Shown one piece after another: positions 34,556 through 45,574 of a DNA stretch of 64,000 nucleotides; positions within the stretch are counted from its first letter, which is position 1; each line of letters starts with the position of its first letter. The stretch spans positions 69,284,001 to 69,348,000 of the forward strand of contig CM077599.1 of assembly GCA_039654915.1 (NCBI GenBank). The letters run 5' to 3'. The position numbers and the translations under genes were made by a program. The notes beneath the pieces are model-generated. The model had not been told where the DNA came from. It searched no databases and saw only the letters and a program-made list of their open reading frames with translations. This stretch comes from Aquilaria yunnanensis. Taxonomy: Eukaryota > Streptophyta > Magnoliopsida > Malvales > Thymelaeaceae.

Positions 34556-35880
34556 TCCTCTGCAACATAGCATTTCATTCTTCAATCATCATCACTATCC
34601 CAAATTCCTCAAATTTCCTCTTGTTAGACGTAATGTCCTTAGGTAACTTAGCATAGTTAAGTACTTGTTGAATTGCCTCTAACAATGGAATATTGATTTC
34701 CACCTTTTTGAAGATATCGAAAAGCTTACAAAAGTACTCATCAAACTTCTTCTTAAACCTTTAAGGATATGGAATAGATGATGTTGGAGGAGGCAAAGTA
34801 AGGAAAGTAAGGTATCTTTTTTTTTTTCATTTTAGTTGCACCTTTATCCACTTATTTTTCTTTCTTTTCTTGAATTGATCCTTCTTGTTCACTGTCTTCA
34901 TGTACTTCTTGTGGTTCTTTGGTTGGATAAGAGTTATCTTCTTTACTCTTTAGTTTAACTTCTGCTAGTTCTTTGCCATTTCTCAAGGTAATGACTTTGG
35001 ATTGCTCCTTGGGATTTATTTCAGCGTTGCTAGGGAGATTTTCTAGTTGAAGTGAACCTACAACTTTACTCAACTGTCCAATTTGTGTTTCTATATTTTT
35101 CACTGAAGACCCTATACTTTTCATTTGCATCTCTATTTTATCGAACCAACTCTCATTTTTCATAAATCTATTCCTTGTTTTGGTTATAAATGTTCCAAGT
35201 AAGGCTTCTAGATATGGATTTTTTTCCATGGGCGGTTGTCTAAAACCTAGTGAATTAGGTTTCATTCTGTTTCCTTCATAGCTGTAGGCATCCTGATTAC
35301 TGAACCCTTTATTGAATTGACCTTGCAATTAACTGCCTCTATAACCATAACCTATTTGATCTATAAAAAGTGCCTGCTCTTGATCATGCTCCAATGGGTA
35401 GTGAGAAGAACTCACAATGGCCACTTGCTCCATTGGTCTTTCCTTGCTCATGAACTTCATGAACTGGTTGGTTAAAGCCACTATATGTGCTGAAAGCTGG
35501 GTGATCTGATCAGTCTCATGGATTCCACCACTTTTTCACACACCTGATCTCTCAAAAGTCCATTGGTAATTCTTGGATGCAATGTCCTCCAAAAGTATGA
35601 AATCCTTTTGTGGAGGCTAAGCCATTAAAGTTCCTTCGACTACTGCATCCACAATGGTCCTTGTCTAACCATTCATTCCATTATAGAACATTTTAATCCG
35701 CAGCCACTATAGCTAATCATGGTTTAGGCACTTCTTGAACAAGTATTTAAAGTTTTCCTATGCTTGATAGAGTGACTTTGATGCTTTGATGATTGTTCAC
35801 TTCAACCCTAGGTTGTTTATCAAATTAATTATTCGATTTGCTCTCTTGCTTTATTGTTAAGACTCTTGGCCACGAGTTTA
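34556..35880 (-). pseudogene. Gypsy gag C-terminus and pre-protease remnant, copy II
   Basis: The best-preserved copy. Its long minus-strand frame (34852-35328, 158 codons) reads LGTFITKTRNRFMKNESW, IETQIGQLSKVVGSL, NLPSNAEINPKEQSKV and ITLRNGKELAEV, the standard C-terminal Gag sequence of Athila/Tat elements. Upstream on the minus strand (35330-35880) are NHD-containing and THETDQITQLSA-like Gag segments. Downstream (34600-34760) lie the residues leading into protease, cut off by the copia fusion at 34556. It corresponds to 2600-4719 and 52849-54190. Confidence 0.8.
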
Positions 35881-36667
35881 TTTCTTGATGTAAATTTATC
35901 TTCGGGAGAATAAATTTGTTTTAGAATAAAGAGGCAAAGTAGGTTAGAATTGCTTGAGGAGCAGAAGCCCTAACCCTATAAAAGATAAGTAAATCGTGCA
36001 TGAAGCATAAAATCCTTTAATTTTGGGTGAACAAGGAATTGTCATTCAGTATTAAAGGGATTAAACAAAATCACCTTGGGAGAGGGAATTTATTATTGGG
36101 TAATTTCATCTGCAATAAATTAGTAAATGGCCTAGGTCGATTGTAAACAAACTAAAAGTGGATTCCAGGAGGATCAATTGCTCTAGGAGAATTTATTTCC
36201 CATAGTTATTTTATTAAGTTTACAAGTAGTTAGAGTCAGTTTCTTCGAGAATTTAATTGGTAATTCTTAACAGTTGCAAGAGGTTAATTGGATTGATTAG
36301 CTATCACTTTTTATACCACTGCTATACTTTGATGATAGGTGCACTTGATTATGAGTTCATATGTTTTTTTAGTATAAAGAGATTTGACGCAACAACACTA
36401 TTTACTAGTGTAGTGAAAAAGTTTTGTTGTAAACTGTAAACAAACCAAGTAGTATTTCCCATAGTTATTTGATTATGTTTACAAGTAGTTAGCATTAGTT
36501 TCTTCTTTAATAGTTGAAAGTAGTTTAGGCACTTAGAATCGTTTGGTTTCTATTTATAATTCTCTACTTGCTTAGTTTTATTTAGCACTTGATCCTGTGG
36601 ACACAACCTAGTCTCACTGATTTTATTATTAGTTTAATAACTATATACTTGTGTGCACAACAAGTTT
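35881..36667 (+). repeat. Athila-like LTR portion (plus), copy II
   Basis: Homologous to 54200-55011 and, in part, to 4720-5161. It ends GTGTGCACAACAAG before the degenerate primer site, and is oriented opposite to the adjoining gag C-terminus. Confidence 0.6.
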
Positions 36668-36685
36668 TTGGAGTGATTGTCAAGA
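36668..36685 (+). other. Degenerate tRNA-Asp primer-binding site, copy II
   Basis: TTGGAGTGATTGTCAAGA at the LTR end, in the same position as 5162-5180 and 55012-55030. Confidence 0.5.
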
Positions 36686-36835
36686 ATTACTTGATGATAG
36701 TTTTCTATAGCTAGTTTAGAGTTTGTTTTCTTTTATTTAGTTAGTTTTTTATTTCTAGAATTTCTAGTTTGTGGTTTTATTTTATTTTATTTATCTCCCT
36801 ATTTTTCCTTTGCATATTGTTTGTGTTGCTAATGC

Positions 36836-37047
36836 ATGCCAAGAACAACTAGAGTGTAAAAAAAGCTATACAATCAAGAGTTGGAACAACTAGTCATAGA
36901 ACTTAGAAAGCAAAATAAGGTGGATGACCAAGTAGAAGCTACAAAAAGAGCAGAGTTAGAGAGACGAGAGTAAGAAAGACTAGAACGTGAATGGTTAGCT
37001 CGATAATAGATAGAAAGAGATAGAGTTGATCATGAAAGAACTAAGAT

Positions 37048-37109
<62 letters not shown>

Positions 37110-37600
37110 AGTGAGAGAGAGAGAGAAAGAGAAAGAAAGGGTGGCTCAAAGGTAAGAAAATCCAGATTTTGTGGAAAAATTAATAGAAACAAGCAAGCTG
37201 GTCAGCACATGGGTTTTTAATAACAAAGGCCCATCAAAGATTATTTCTAGCCAATGGTAGCAGACAACTATCATGAGATTCAGAGGCCAATGGTGAATGC
37301 AAGGAACTTTCAATTCCTCCTGGCTTAATCAACTTGAGGCTAGTGAATCAGTTTGGAGGAGCTCCATTTAAGGATCCTAATGATCATCTGTCAAAATTTC
37401 AGGAGTTGTATGACACCATTAAAATTGAGGGAGCAATTTCTGATGATTTATGCCTCACTCTATTTCCATTTTCTCTCTAGGACAAAGCAAAGATCATGGC
37501 TACACACTATACTAGTTGGGGAATGACCATTTGGCAAAAGGTTGCACAAAAATTCCTTGCAAATTTTTTTTCATCTATCATGCAAGATTCACAATTACTC
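36836..37600 (+). pseudogene. Gypsy gag N-terminal remnant, copy II, with GA expansion
   Basis: Starts MPRTTRV at 36836 and runs with stops through LIEQLVIELRKQNK-like, NPDFVEKLIETSKLVSTWV-like and NARNFQFLLA/QFGGAPFKDPNDHL segments to FLAN/FFSS. A (GA)n tract at about 37053-37103 sits inside it and is missing from copies I and III. The long Ser-Leu frame on the opposite strand (36995-37192) is just this microsatellite read in reverse. Confidence 0.65.
37053..37103. repeat. (GA)n microsatellite
   Basis: About 25 GA units, followed by GGGAGGGAG and further GA words to about 37135. The same site in copy I reads AGATAGAGAAATGG (near 5570) and in copy III GAGAGAGGAGGGGAG (near 55390), so it expanded in this copy only. 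Confidence 0.85.
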
Positions 37601-37954
37601 TACAAGATTAAGAAAATAACTAATAAAAATCAATGTTCAGAACTAAAATCCAAGATTTAGAAACTAGAATTTTTAGATATTTTACAAATAAAAATCCATC
37701 TACAACAAGCAAGCATGACAAGTGCAATGTTGAGATTGTAAATATAAACACAGGTCAAGTAATCATGACAGTAAATACAAAATGACATACGATAACCACA
37801 TCAATCGAATTGCATGACTACAAACAATTAATTTTATTTTATCTTGAAGGAATTGAATGTGTCCTAATAAATTATTTACATAACATTGCAATAAGAAAAT
37901 TATGTCTTTCAATAGATGTAGTAAAAAATATTATATATTATAAGTAAAAAATTC
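37601..37954. other. Junction sequence replacing gene a2
   Basis: The gypsy copy II ends around 37690, followed by about 260 bases with no counterpart elsewhere in the window. Blocks A and C have about 1.7 kb here, including the LINE remnant and the 'a' gene. No gene seen. Confidence 0.5.
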
Positions 37955-38147
37955 AAGAGAATTCATGTTATGAGATGAAAGTCATTTATACTATTAGGTT
38001 CATGATAAAATATATGTAACTGAATGCCATTAAATTTTATTAACACATTGGATTTAAATTTCTTGGTGGAATTTATGTTTTCATTAAGATAGAGTTTGAA
38101 ATTGCTAAACTTTACTTGATCACAATATAGGGCTCTAAGATAGGCTA
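37955..38147 (-). promoter_or_regulatory. Upstream region of the deleted a2 gene
   Basis: Closely matches the region immediately upstream of a1 (19038 onward) and a3 (58131 onward), including AGAATTCATGTTATGAGATG and, on the minus strand, TATAAATGAC at the TATA position. The coding region that should lie to the left is missing. This is a promoter without its gene. Confidence 0.65.
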
Positions 38148-38672
38148 TGTAACACCCCTATATCCCACATGGGTGAATTGTGGGAAGCCTTATGTGGATA
38201 TATAGGCTCCAATTCCAAAACATAAGTACCTAGCGCTTATTCTTTTCTAAAGAATAGCCCATGTGGTGTGGGCAGGTGTTCCATTGACCGATTCTAGACT
38301 TGGGTCATTACAGATGGTATCAGAGCCAGGTTTGGTTCAAAGTATGCAGTTGTGTCCGCCGGTATAGGATGGGGGAACTTCCTTATACTGAGAGTCCATT
38401 CCTAAGTACATAACGCTTATCCTTTTCCAAAGGATAGCCTATGTGATGTGGGCAGGTGTTCCGTTAACCGGTTCTGGACTTAGGTCATTACAGATGGTAT
38501 CAAAGCCAGGTTTGGTTCAAAGTATGTGGTTGTGTCCGCTGGTATGGGACGGGGGAACTCCCTTATACTGAGAGTCCATTCCTAAGTACCTAGAGCTTAT
38601 CCTTTTTCAAAGGATAGCCCATGTGGTGTGAGCAGGTGTTCTGTTGGCCGGTTCTGGACTTGAGTCGTTACA
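38148..38672 (+). repeat. TRIM LTR 1 (internally triplicated)
   Basis: A 165-bp module ending TTACA at 38312 is followed by two 180-bp repeats (38313-38492 and 38493-38672). Each repeat starts GATGGTATCA(G/A)AGCC and ends (T/C)(A/G)TTACA, so the LTR carries extra copies of the primer-site sequence inside it. Confidence 0.8.
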
Positions 38673-38873
38673 GATGGTATCAGAGCTGACCCGGGACCAC
38701 GATGGTGTGACATAGTTGGTATGTACATGCATCGTCTACCGGGACTGATCCTGAATTCGAGAGGCTACTTGGCTAGGGGCTAAGTAGTCTGATTAGAGAG
38801 GTTACTTGGTCTGAGGAACCAAGTAATCCGATTGACCCTAACGGGAACATTGGGTACATAAGAGGGGGGAGTT
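38673..38873 (+). other. TRIM interior 1 with primer site and polypurine tract
   Basis: The primer-binding site TGGTATCAGAGC is at 38675-38686 and the polypurine tract AGAGGGGGGA at 38861-38870. Between them the words CTAAGTAGTC and CCAAGTAATC form part of an internal inverted pattern. No open frame of note. Confidence 0.75.
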
Positions 38874-39398
38874 TGTAACACCCCCATATCCCACATGGGT
38901 GAATTGTGGGAAGCCTTATGTGGATATATAGGCTTCAATTCCAGAACATAAGTACCTAGTGCTTATCCTTTTCTAAAGAATAGCCCATGTGGTGTGGGCA
39001 AGTGTTCCATTGACCTGTTCTGGACTTGGGTCATTACAGATGGTATCAGAGCCAGGTTTGGTTTAAAGTAAGTGGTTGTGTCCGCTGGTATCGGACGGGG
39101 GAACTTCCTTATACTGAGAGTCCATTTCTAAGTACCTAGTGCTTATCCTTTTCCAAAGGATAGCCCATGTGGTGTGGGCTGGTGTTCCGTTGACCGGTTC
39201 TGGATTTGGGTCATTACAGATGGTATTAGAGCCAGGTTTGGTTCAAAGTATGTGGTTGTGTCCGCTGGTATGGGATAGGGGAACTTCCTTATACTAAGAG
39301 TCCATTCCTAAGTACCTAGCGCTTATCCTTTTTCAAAGGATAGCCCATGTGGTGTGGGCAGGTGTTTCGTTGGCCGATTATGGACTTGGGTCGTTACA
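38874..39398 (+). repeat. TRIM LTR 2
   Basis: Same 165+180+180 structure and length as LTR 1. It is shared by the two adjoining units. Confidence 0.8.
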
Positions 39399-39598
39399 GA
39401 TGGTATCAGAGTTGACCCGGGACCACGATGGTGTGACATAGTGGGTATGCACATGCATCGTCTATCGGGACTGATCCTGGATTTGAGAGGCTACTTAGCT
39501 AGGAGCTAAGTAGTTCGATTAGAGAGATTACTTGGTCTGAGGAACCAAGTAATCCGATTGACCCCAACGGGGATGATGGGTACATAAGGGGGGGAGTT
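39399..39598 (+). other. TRIM interior 2
   Basis: Primer site TGGTATCAGAG at 39401, polypurine tract AAGGGGGGGAG at 39587-39596. Confidence 0.75.
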
Positions 39599-40123
39599 TG
39601 TAACACCCCCATATCCCACATGGGTGAATTGTGGGAAGCCTTATGTGGATATATAGGGTCCAATTCCAGAACATACACACCTAGCGCTTATCCTTTTCTA
39701 AAGAATAGCCCATGTGGTGTGGGCAAGTGTTCCATTGACCGGTTCTGGACTTGGGTTATTATAGATGGTATCAGAGCCAAGTTTTGTTCAAACTATGTGG
39801 TTGTGTCCGTTGGTATGGGACGGGGGAACTTCCTTATACTGAGAGTCCATTCCTAAGTACCTAGCATTTATCCTTTTCCAAAGGATAGCCCATGTGGTGT
39901 GGGCAAGTGTTCCGTTGACCGGTTCTGGACTTGGGTCATTACAGATGGTGTCAGAGCCAGGTTTGGTTCAAAGTATGTGGTTGTGTCTGCTGGTATGCAA
40001 CGGGGGAACTTCTTTATACTGAGAGTCCATTCCTAACTACCTAGCGCTTATCCTTTTTCAAAGGATAGACCATGTGGTGTGGGCAGGTGTTCCGTTGGCC
40101 GGTTCTGGACTTGGGTCGTTACA
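39599..40123 (+). repeat. TRIM LTR 3
   Basis: Same structure. Its final TTACA is followed directly by block sequence GGCTGGGTCTTCAAAG, which matches 58319 onward in block C. Confidence 0.8.
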
Positions 40124-41748
40124 GGCTGGGTCTTCAAAGACCCCAATTGGTTAAGACCAAGTTACCCCCCATCCATTTTCAACCATTGCTAGTTGGTTGA
40201 AAATCTAATTTAGTGAAAATGATGATAAACATGGAAATTATATCTATGGTTGCTATCTTAAATAAATATGAGTTGTAAAAGAAATCTTAAGATGGTGTTT
40301 ACTTGAAGAAAATTCCTACATTTTTAAATTTTCTTTGACAATTCTTTGCCATCAGTTTTTTATTAGGTACTACACCATTTGTTTCCTTAGTTTTTATCAA
40401 TTATGTCGACATTGGTTAATTATTTTCATTTCCCCAATTCTTGTGGAAACCATAGTTCTTAGTTTTGTAGATACAAGCTAGAAACACATCTAAAGCTTAA
40501 CACATTCAACTTGAGAAAGATGAAGTCTGCCATAATTGATTGCCTCATTAAAGCGGATTGACCCACATCCATGTGAGCTAATAAACAATAACGATAGAGA
40601 AAGGAAAATTTCATGTTAATCAATGATGGATCATATAGAAGAAAAAGAAAGAAGAAGAACCCCACTCCTAGTTGCTTATTCAATGGTGACACTAGCTTTA
40701 GGTAGCCAACATAATGGTTCTTGAATGATAAGGTGGCACTAATGCTTACCCTTTGATCAGCCATTAACCTAGAAATTGAGGTTTAATTAGAGTTAATGGA
40801 AACTGGAAAGAATTTTAAAACATTAGAAACAACAAAAGTCATCTTTCCTTTGGCTGCTGACGGCAACAAAGTTGAACATGCTTTTAGTTTTTTATTTTTT
40901 GTCAATCGGGGGAGCAATCAGAAGAACCATAAATAAAAAGTTGATTTGGGCCATTCACTTAAGCTTGTAAGGGGAGAGCAGTCAGGGCACAAATAAAAGT
41001 AAATAACCCACAAAATAAACAATGTTAAATCAATAGTGAAAGAGTTTGTGTTTTAGAAGTTTTTTGTAATTGCACAGACAATTAATTTTTTTTAAAAAAA
41101 TAAAAATTTTATTCAATTATATTTATATTGGTTCTATATGGGTATATATTTGTATACTTGTGCAATTTTTTAAATAATCATGCATATAAGTAAAGTTGAC
41201 TGACATACATTAAAATTTCTACATTATGATTTATTATAATAACATACGTCAAATACAAAACAAAAGTACTGCACAACTTTGTATAGTAATTGAAGATACA
41301 GAATAAAAATAAACAAATTTGACAAGCACTAGTGCATATTGAATCCAAGAATACACAAATTGAGATAATACTTTTACATTTTTTTAAAAGTGAAAAATCA
41401 ATCATACATATTTTGAAATTTGAATGAGTGTTTGTAAATCTACATAATGTTAAAAATGCATTTGTGTAACATGCTTTTAGTGACTAGTGACTAAATTGAA
41501 CAAATTTCAAATTTAAAAGTCTAGAAATAAATTGTTGTGGAGGATATGAAAAAGAATTAAGGGATTTGATTGAAAACTAAAAAAAAACTGCTTGAAAAGA
41601 AGGATTGAGAATCAAATAGACACTAGATGAAAGTTTGGATATGAATGTGGCATGCAAGGAATAAGAGGGCAGAAGTGGGAATAAAACCCCAATCAATGCT
41701 TGAATTTATTTTGTAGTCAATGAGAAAATTAGCCAAGCAAGGGCATTT
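40124..41748. repeat. Block B spacer, shared with A and C
   Basis: Continues the block sequence after the TRIM array. On the minus strand 40459-40764 is an open frame (ADQRVSISATLSFKNHYVGY at its start) with partial counterparts in A and C that have different frames. A GTAAGC word beside the start, where coding would begin, makes an eroded first exon possible, but no family is recognised. The site of the 20028-25091 insertion is empty here (about 41528). Confidence 0.4.
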
Positions 41749-42085
41749 CTTATCTTGATTTTTGAGTTTATTAATATGGAAAAAGGCAAAATCATAGAGG
41801 AAAACACATTTAGGACAAAGGTTGAAAACAAGGAGCTAGGAAGTGTTAAGAAAGAATAATTTCTTGCTTGAGAATAAAGTTGGACTAAAGCTTGGTTTTG
41901 AGGCTTCACATGTAAGCCAAGATGGTTTTGGATAGGAAACTTGTGATCTTTAGAATAATTTTATTATAAAATGAGTAACGTATGTGAAAGTGAATAATAG
42001 TGGAGGAGTTTGTGCTGCATGTGTGAAGGAATAGTAAAATATCTTCATGACAAATCACATTATTGATGCTCTTGTCATCTAGAAT
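41749..42085. other. Sequence present in block B but not C
   Basis: Between GGCATTTCT and TGTTCATTGTG, block B has 337 bases that block C lacks (59937-59955 is continuous). I could not define terminal repeats, so insertion in B and deletion in C are both possible. The two short minus-strand frames over this interval have no recognisable domain. Confidence 0.4.
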
Positions 42086-43399
42086 AGTGTTCATTGTGTT
42101 ATCTTGGTCTCCAGGCTATTATTAAGTTTGTAATTCCAAAAGCTATTCTGGTAGCGTGGAAAGCATGTATTAAGAACCTAATGTAGTCTAGAATCTCATG
42201 ATTGATAAATTGTGCAGTGATAGTTCTTGGGAGTACTCTTGTGGATAAGTGACTTAAAGACTTGCGTTTGAGTATTTTAGTGTGTGCTTACAATTGTGTA
42301 GTGATAGTGATTTTAAGGTTTCTTTACTGAGTTCTTAAGAACTCAGCCTTAAAAGTGTATACCATTTTAGGTGAATGACAAGATTAGTAGTTGTTTTCTG
42401 TGTAGTGTGGTTTTAGAATTTTGTACTAGCAATCTTTATAAAATTTTTTGGGTTGAAAATTCTATTATTATGTTTCAGAATTGCATGAACTAACTATGAT
42501 ATGTGCAGCATAGCATTACAATTTTGGGAAGCCATGTGGCAGCTAATGCTGAAGGCTTTGTTACCAAAAATAAGATTGCTATCAAGTGAGCACAGTAAGT
42601 ACTATAGAGATGGTTAGATTATTTCCTTAGTTTTGAGCACACTAGGTTATGTGGTGATTGTTAGAATATTTTTGGAGGGCTATATGTTTAGGAAGTGTAA
42701 ATTTCATTTAGTGTGCAAATGAGGCTGTCAAAGGATAAGACCTTATGTTTATTGGTTAGGTATATAAGTTAGTGGGTTTTAAAGCTTACTTGTAACTGGA
42801 AGAACAGTTTTACCACCAAGATTTTTCCTATTTGTCACTGAGCAACTCCACTCAGATAACTGTAGAATGTTAGCCAACTATTGATCTTACTTCATTATGA
42901 GGCTTAATCTGTATCAGCTTTTCAGTCAAAAGCTTGATCTCATTAGTCTTAGCATTAATAGACAAGCTTTTATTTCTCCCACTAGATTTAGGGCGGTCTT
43001 GATGGTTTAATTATGTAGTTTTGCTATCTCATGTACTTCCCCTTACTTTTCTTTATATATAATTCTAATTACAAAAAAAAAAAAGTTTAAGCACCAAAAT
43101 TTAGTCCTTGGGTGTGTTTTCGTATGCAAGTATGTATATGGCCTTGTGTTCCTTAAGTTGGTTTTGACCATCGTGTATTTAGATGGCTTATGTTGTTGCA
43201 TTTCCTTTAAATTATTGATTTCATTACCTAAAAGTAATTTATCTGATTTATTGCAAATTTTGTTATGTTGGTTGCAAAGTGTGATTGAGGTTTTAGATTT
43301 TGCTAGTAGCCTTGTTTTGGGTTGAAAATTTTAAGTACCGAAACCTAAAAATAAAAAGTGAAAATACCAAGATTTTGGGGGAAAAAAAAACATATCCAA
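42086..43399. repeat. Spacer shared by blocks B and C only
   Basis: Matches 59955-61130. It ends a long non-coding stretch with a poly(A)-like run at 43072-43084 after CTTTATATATAATTCTAATTAC, which resembles a retroposed 3' end. Block C has the same run near 60803. It is missing from block A, where the inverted half is joined instead. No coding sequence is supported. Confidence 0.4.
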
Positions 43400-45033
43400 T
43401 GAGGATCTCATATATTTCTCTTTAATGAAGAAATAAATTTGATATTAGATGAATTAGGACATTTTTATGATATTTTTAATTGTCATTTTCATAATAAAAA
43501 ATAATGTTTGAGGTGTATATAAAAGTTATGACCCAAGATTAATGTTATGTTTTTTTACTGTTTGAGCTTTCTCAATTGTACTGTATAAATAACATTTTCA
43601 AAATTCTCAAAGTACATCCCTTTCATAGAATACTTTGACAACATCTAAACCATATGATCAATCATATTTAAATGTAGGTCTAACGTATAATGCAACATGG
43701 CCGATATAAGTTTATTGTAGGTTTTTCTTTCTGGAGTTTATTTTAGGTTCCATAAGTGAACTTCATTTAACTATATAAGTAAGGTTAGAGCCTCGAGTGC
43801 TAGGAGTTACCTTTAGGGGTTGCAAAGTAGCTTGGACAGTAGAGTATTCAAAATGCTTAAGTTCTTTTTCTTGATGGAAAGCAAATAAAATACTTAGTGT
43901 TATTTAATTCGAGTAAAATTAGTAGACAATTGAGTGTGTGAGGGGCTTGATTGTTTAATAAAAGAAACCATAGCAAGCAGAACTGCATTTGAGCCCCACT
44001 CACATATTTGAAGATTGAAAAAGCTCCTATCGAGCCAACACTAGCCTCTAATGTGTGTCAGTCTCTTCTAATTCTAGCAAATCCATCTTGAAGTTGAGCT
44101 GGGAAACTTGTTACTCAAGAGTGATTTCATTTGAGCTAATGAACTCTAAACCTATAGGTCAAGTGTGCAAAAGTGTGTGCTGGAGATTGGCTTGCTTACT
44201 TTGCTAGAGAACACTTGAAGCAGAGTGCTAGGTCATGCACTATCTTTTGGGCCCCTACAAATTCTTCTTTTATCTAAGGTGTAGCTTGGTTTGGATGCTC
44301 TAGGCCGTTATAGTGTTTGTGTTGGCAACTTGAATTTAAGCTGCTGGACGTATTTTGAGAATGCTTATGTTTATGACTAAGTTTAGCTACTGTGTAATTG
44401 TTCATGGTTAAGGACTCATTTGGTTATTAGCAATCTTATTTTCTAACACTATTAACCTTGTAATGCATGGTGCTCACAACTTGAAGGATCTTCATTTTTC
44501 ACACACTAGATCGTACAACAGCTTCCTCATTTTTAAGAGAGATCACTACAACATTTTTGCATCAGTAAAAGAAAAGTTTCCCACCTCCTATGGCCACGGC
44601 TAATTCTAGGCAACTAAAGTACTAGGGTAAAAATGTACAAGTTCTTTTTGGGCCCAAAAACTCTTTATCCAAAATATAATTAGCCCAAAGACAAAACTAC
44701 TACTCATTACGAACAAGAATTCTGCTTTGGTAATTTGAATTTTTTTTCAAATATTTAAAATTTTTTCTTGCTACTCAAAATTTCGTACACTAAAAGCTAA
44801 GGGTTTTTGAAGTGAAGAAAGGTGGTCTCTCAAACTCTAGTTGGGGATGCACAGGACAAGTTCTTGCCACTTCACATTAAAGTTTAAAGACTAATATATT
44901 TATGTCGGCTTATGGTGTTCTCACCAATAATAAAAATGCAAGCAGCAAGTGATTTTAACTTGTTACTAGTTACAGGATTTCAGAAAACTTGAGACCTTCA
45001 TAACAAACCTCTGAAGAAGCTACATGCTTTTAA
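43400..45033. repeat. Spacer, direct counterpart of the inverted segment in block A
   Basis: Reverse complement of about 31585-33061 and direct match of 61135-62215. No gene was seen. Confidence 0.5.
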
Positions 45034-45239
45034 GAGCATCTCCATCAGTTTCACCATTTTAAATATTTTCTATGTTTTTAAGGATATTGAGCTCTTTTTG
45101 CCTTCAACAGTTTCTTCATCTTATTCCCTAAAATAGGGATTTAGATAGAAGAGAAAATCCTGTTTTCTATATTTACAAAAAGCGCTAAAAATTTTAGGGA
45201 ATGGAAAAACAATAATTTTTTCACGTCTTCCACTCTCTC

Positions 45240-45425
45240 CGCTGCCTCCCCTACTCCAGCACCCAAGGCGGCAGCTCCTCCCACTACCGCCACCCCTCCG
45301 ATCGCTGCACCCAAGGCTTCCCCTCCTGTTTCCACCGTTGTTCGAGTGCCACATGTAGAATATTTGGCCAGTTTCCGACGAACCGAGGATGGAGCGGTTG
45401 GAGTAGCGGAACATCATCACTGAAC
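45240..45425 (+). other. GC-rich Pro/Ala/Thr-coding-like segment inside the Harbinger element
   Basis: On the plus strand one frame reads PTPAPKAAAPPTTATPPIAA and then VRVPHVEYLASFRRTEDGAV, open until a stop near 45422. It could be a second captured fragment, but no family is recognised. The two minus-strand frames over it (45121-45432, 45141-45335) are Gly-rich because of the same base composition. Confidence 0.35.
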
Positions 45426-45574
45426 CGTTCAATTCTTGTTTTGATTTTCAATTTGTAAGCATATGGATTCTCCTCCTGAAATGAAATGAAGAGCGATCAG
45501 TTTCCAGCCCACTCCATCGTCCTCGCCGACACAAGAAAATCACTCTCCAATTTCCATAACCCGAATCTGACTCA

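Larger units (their letters stand above)
38148..40123 (+). mobile_element. TRIM (miniature LTR retrotransposon) array: three LTRs, two interiors
   Basis: Three copies of a 525-bp repeat (38148-38672, 38874-39398, 39599-40123) alternate with two interiors of 201 and 200 bp. Each LTR begins TGTAACACCC(C)ATATCCC or a close variant and ends TTACA. Each interior begins with TGGTATCAGAGC and ends with a G-rich tract. There is no coding capacity, so it depends on another element's enzymes. The array is flanked by GGCTA and GGCTG, a near-perfect 5-bp duplication. Block C at 58319-58323 is empty at this site, so the array arrived as a unit or grew after insertion. The 78-codon frame at 39620-39856 is inside an LTR and is not a gene. 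Confidence 0.88.

Noticed and set aside
36995..37192. Ser-Leu repeat protein frame on the minus strand
   Set aside because: It is the reverse reading of the (GA)n microsatellite within a gag remnant.
38315..38327. TGGTATCAGAGCC repeats as tRNA gene pieces
   Set aside because: They are complementary to the 3' end of initiator tRNA and sit at LTR edges, so they are primer sites, not tRNA genes.
38148..38672. Cassandra-type TRIM with an embedded 5S rRNA sequence
   Set aside because: No 5S A-box or C-box wording was found in the LTR.
39620..39856. 78-codon frame with plausible start
   Set aside because: It lies within TRIM LTR 3, and the equivalent reading is disrupted in LTR 1 and 2.
38148..40123. 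Regular 180-bp and 725-bp repeats that could suggest a satellite or CRISPR-like array
   Set aside because: The units have LTR ends, primer sites and polypurine tracts, and no short-repeat/spacer structure. A TRIM array explains all of it.
42780..43085. LINE 3' end with poly(A)
   Set aside because: Only the A-run is suggestive; no reverse transcriptase sequence or target duplication was found, so it was left as spacer.
45121..45432. Gly-rich minus-strand frames
   Set aside because: They are opposite-strand readings of GC-rich captured sequence; two overlapping frames show no domain.
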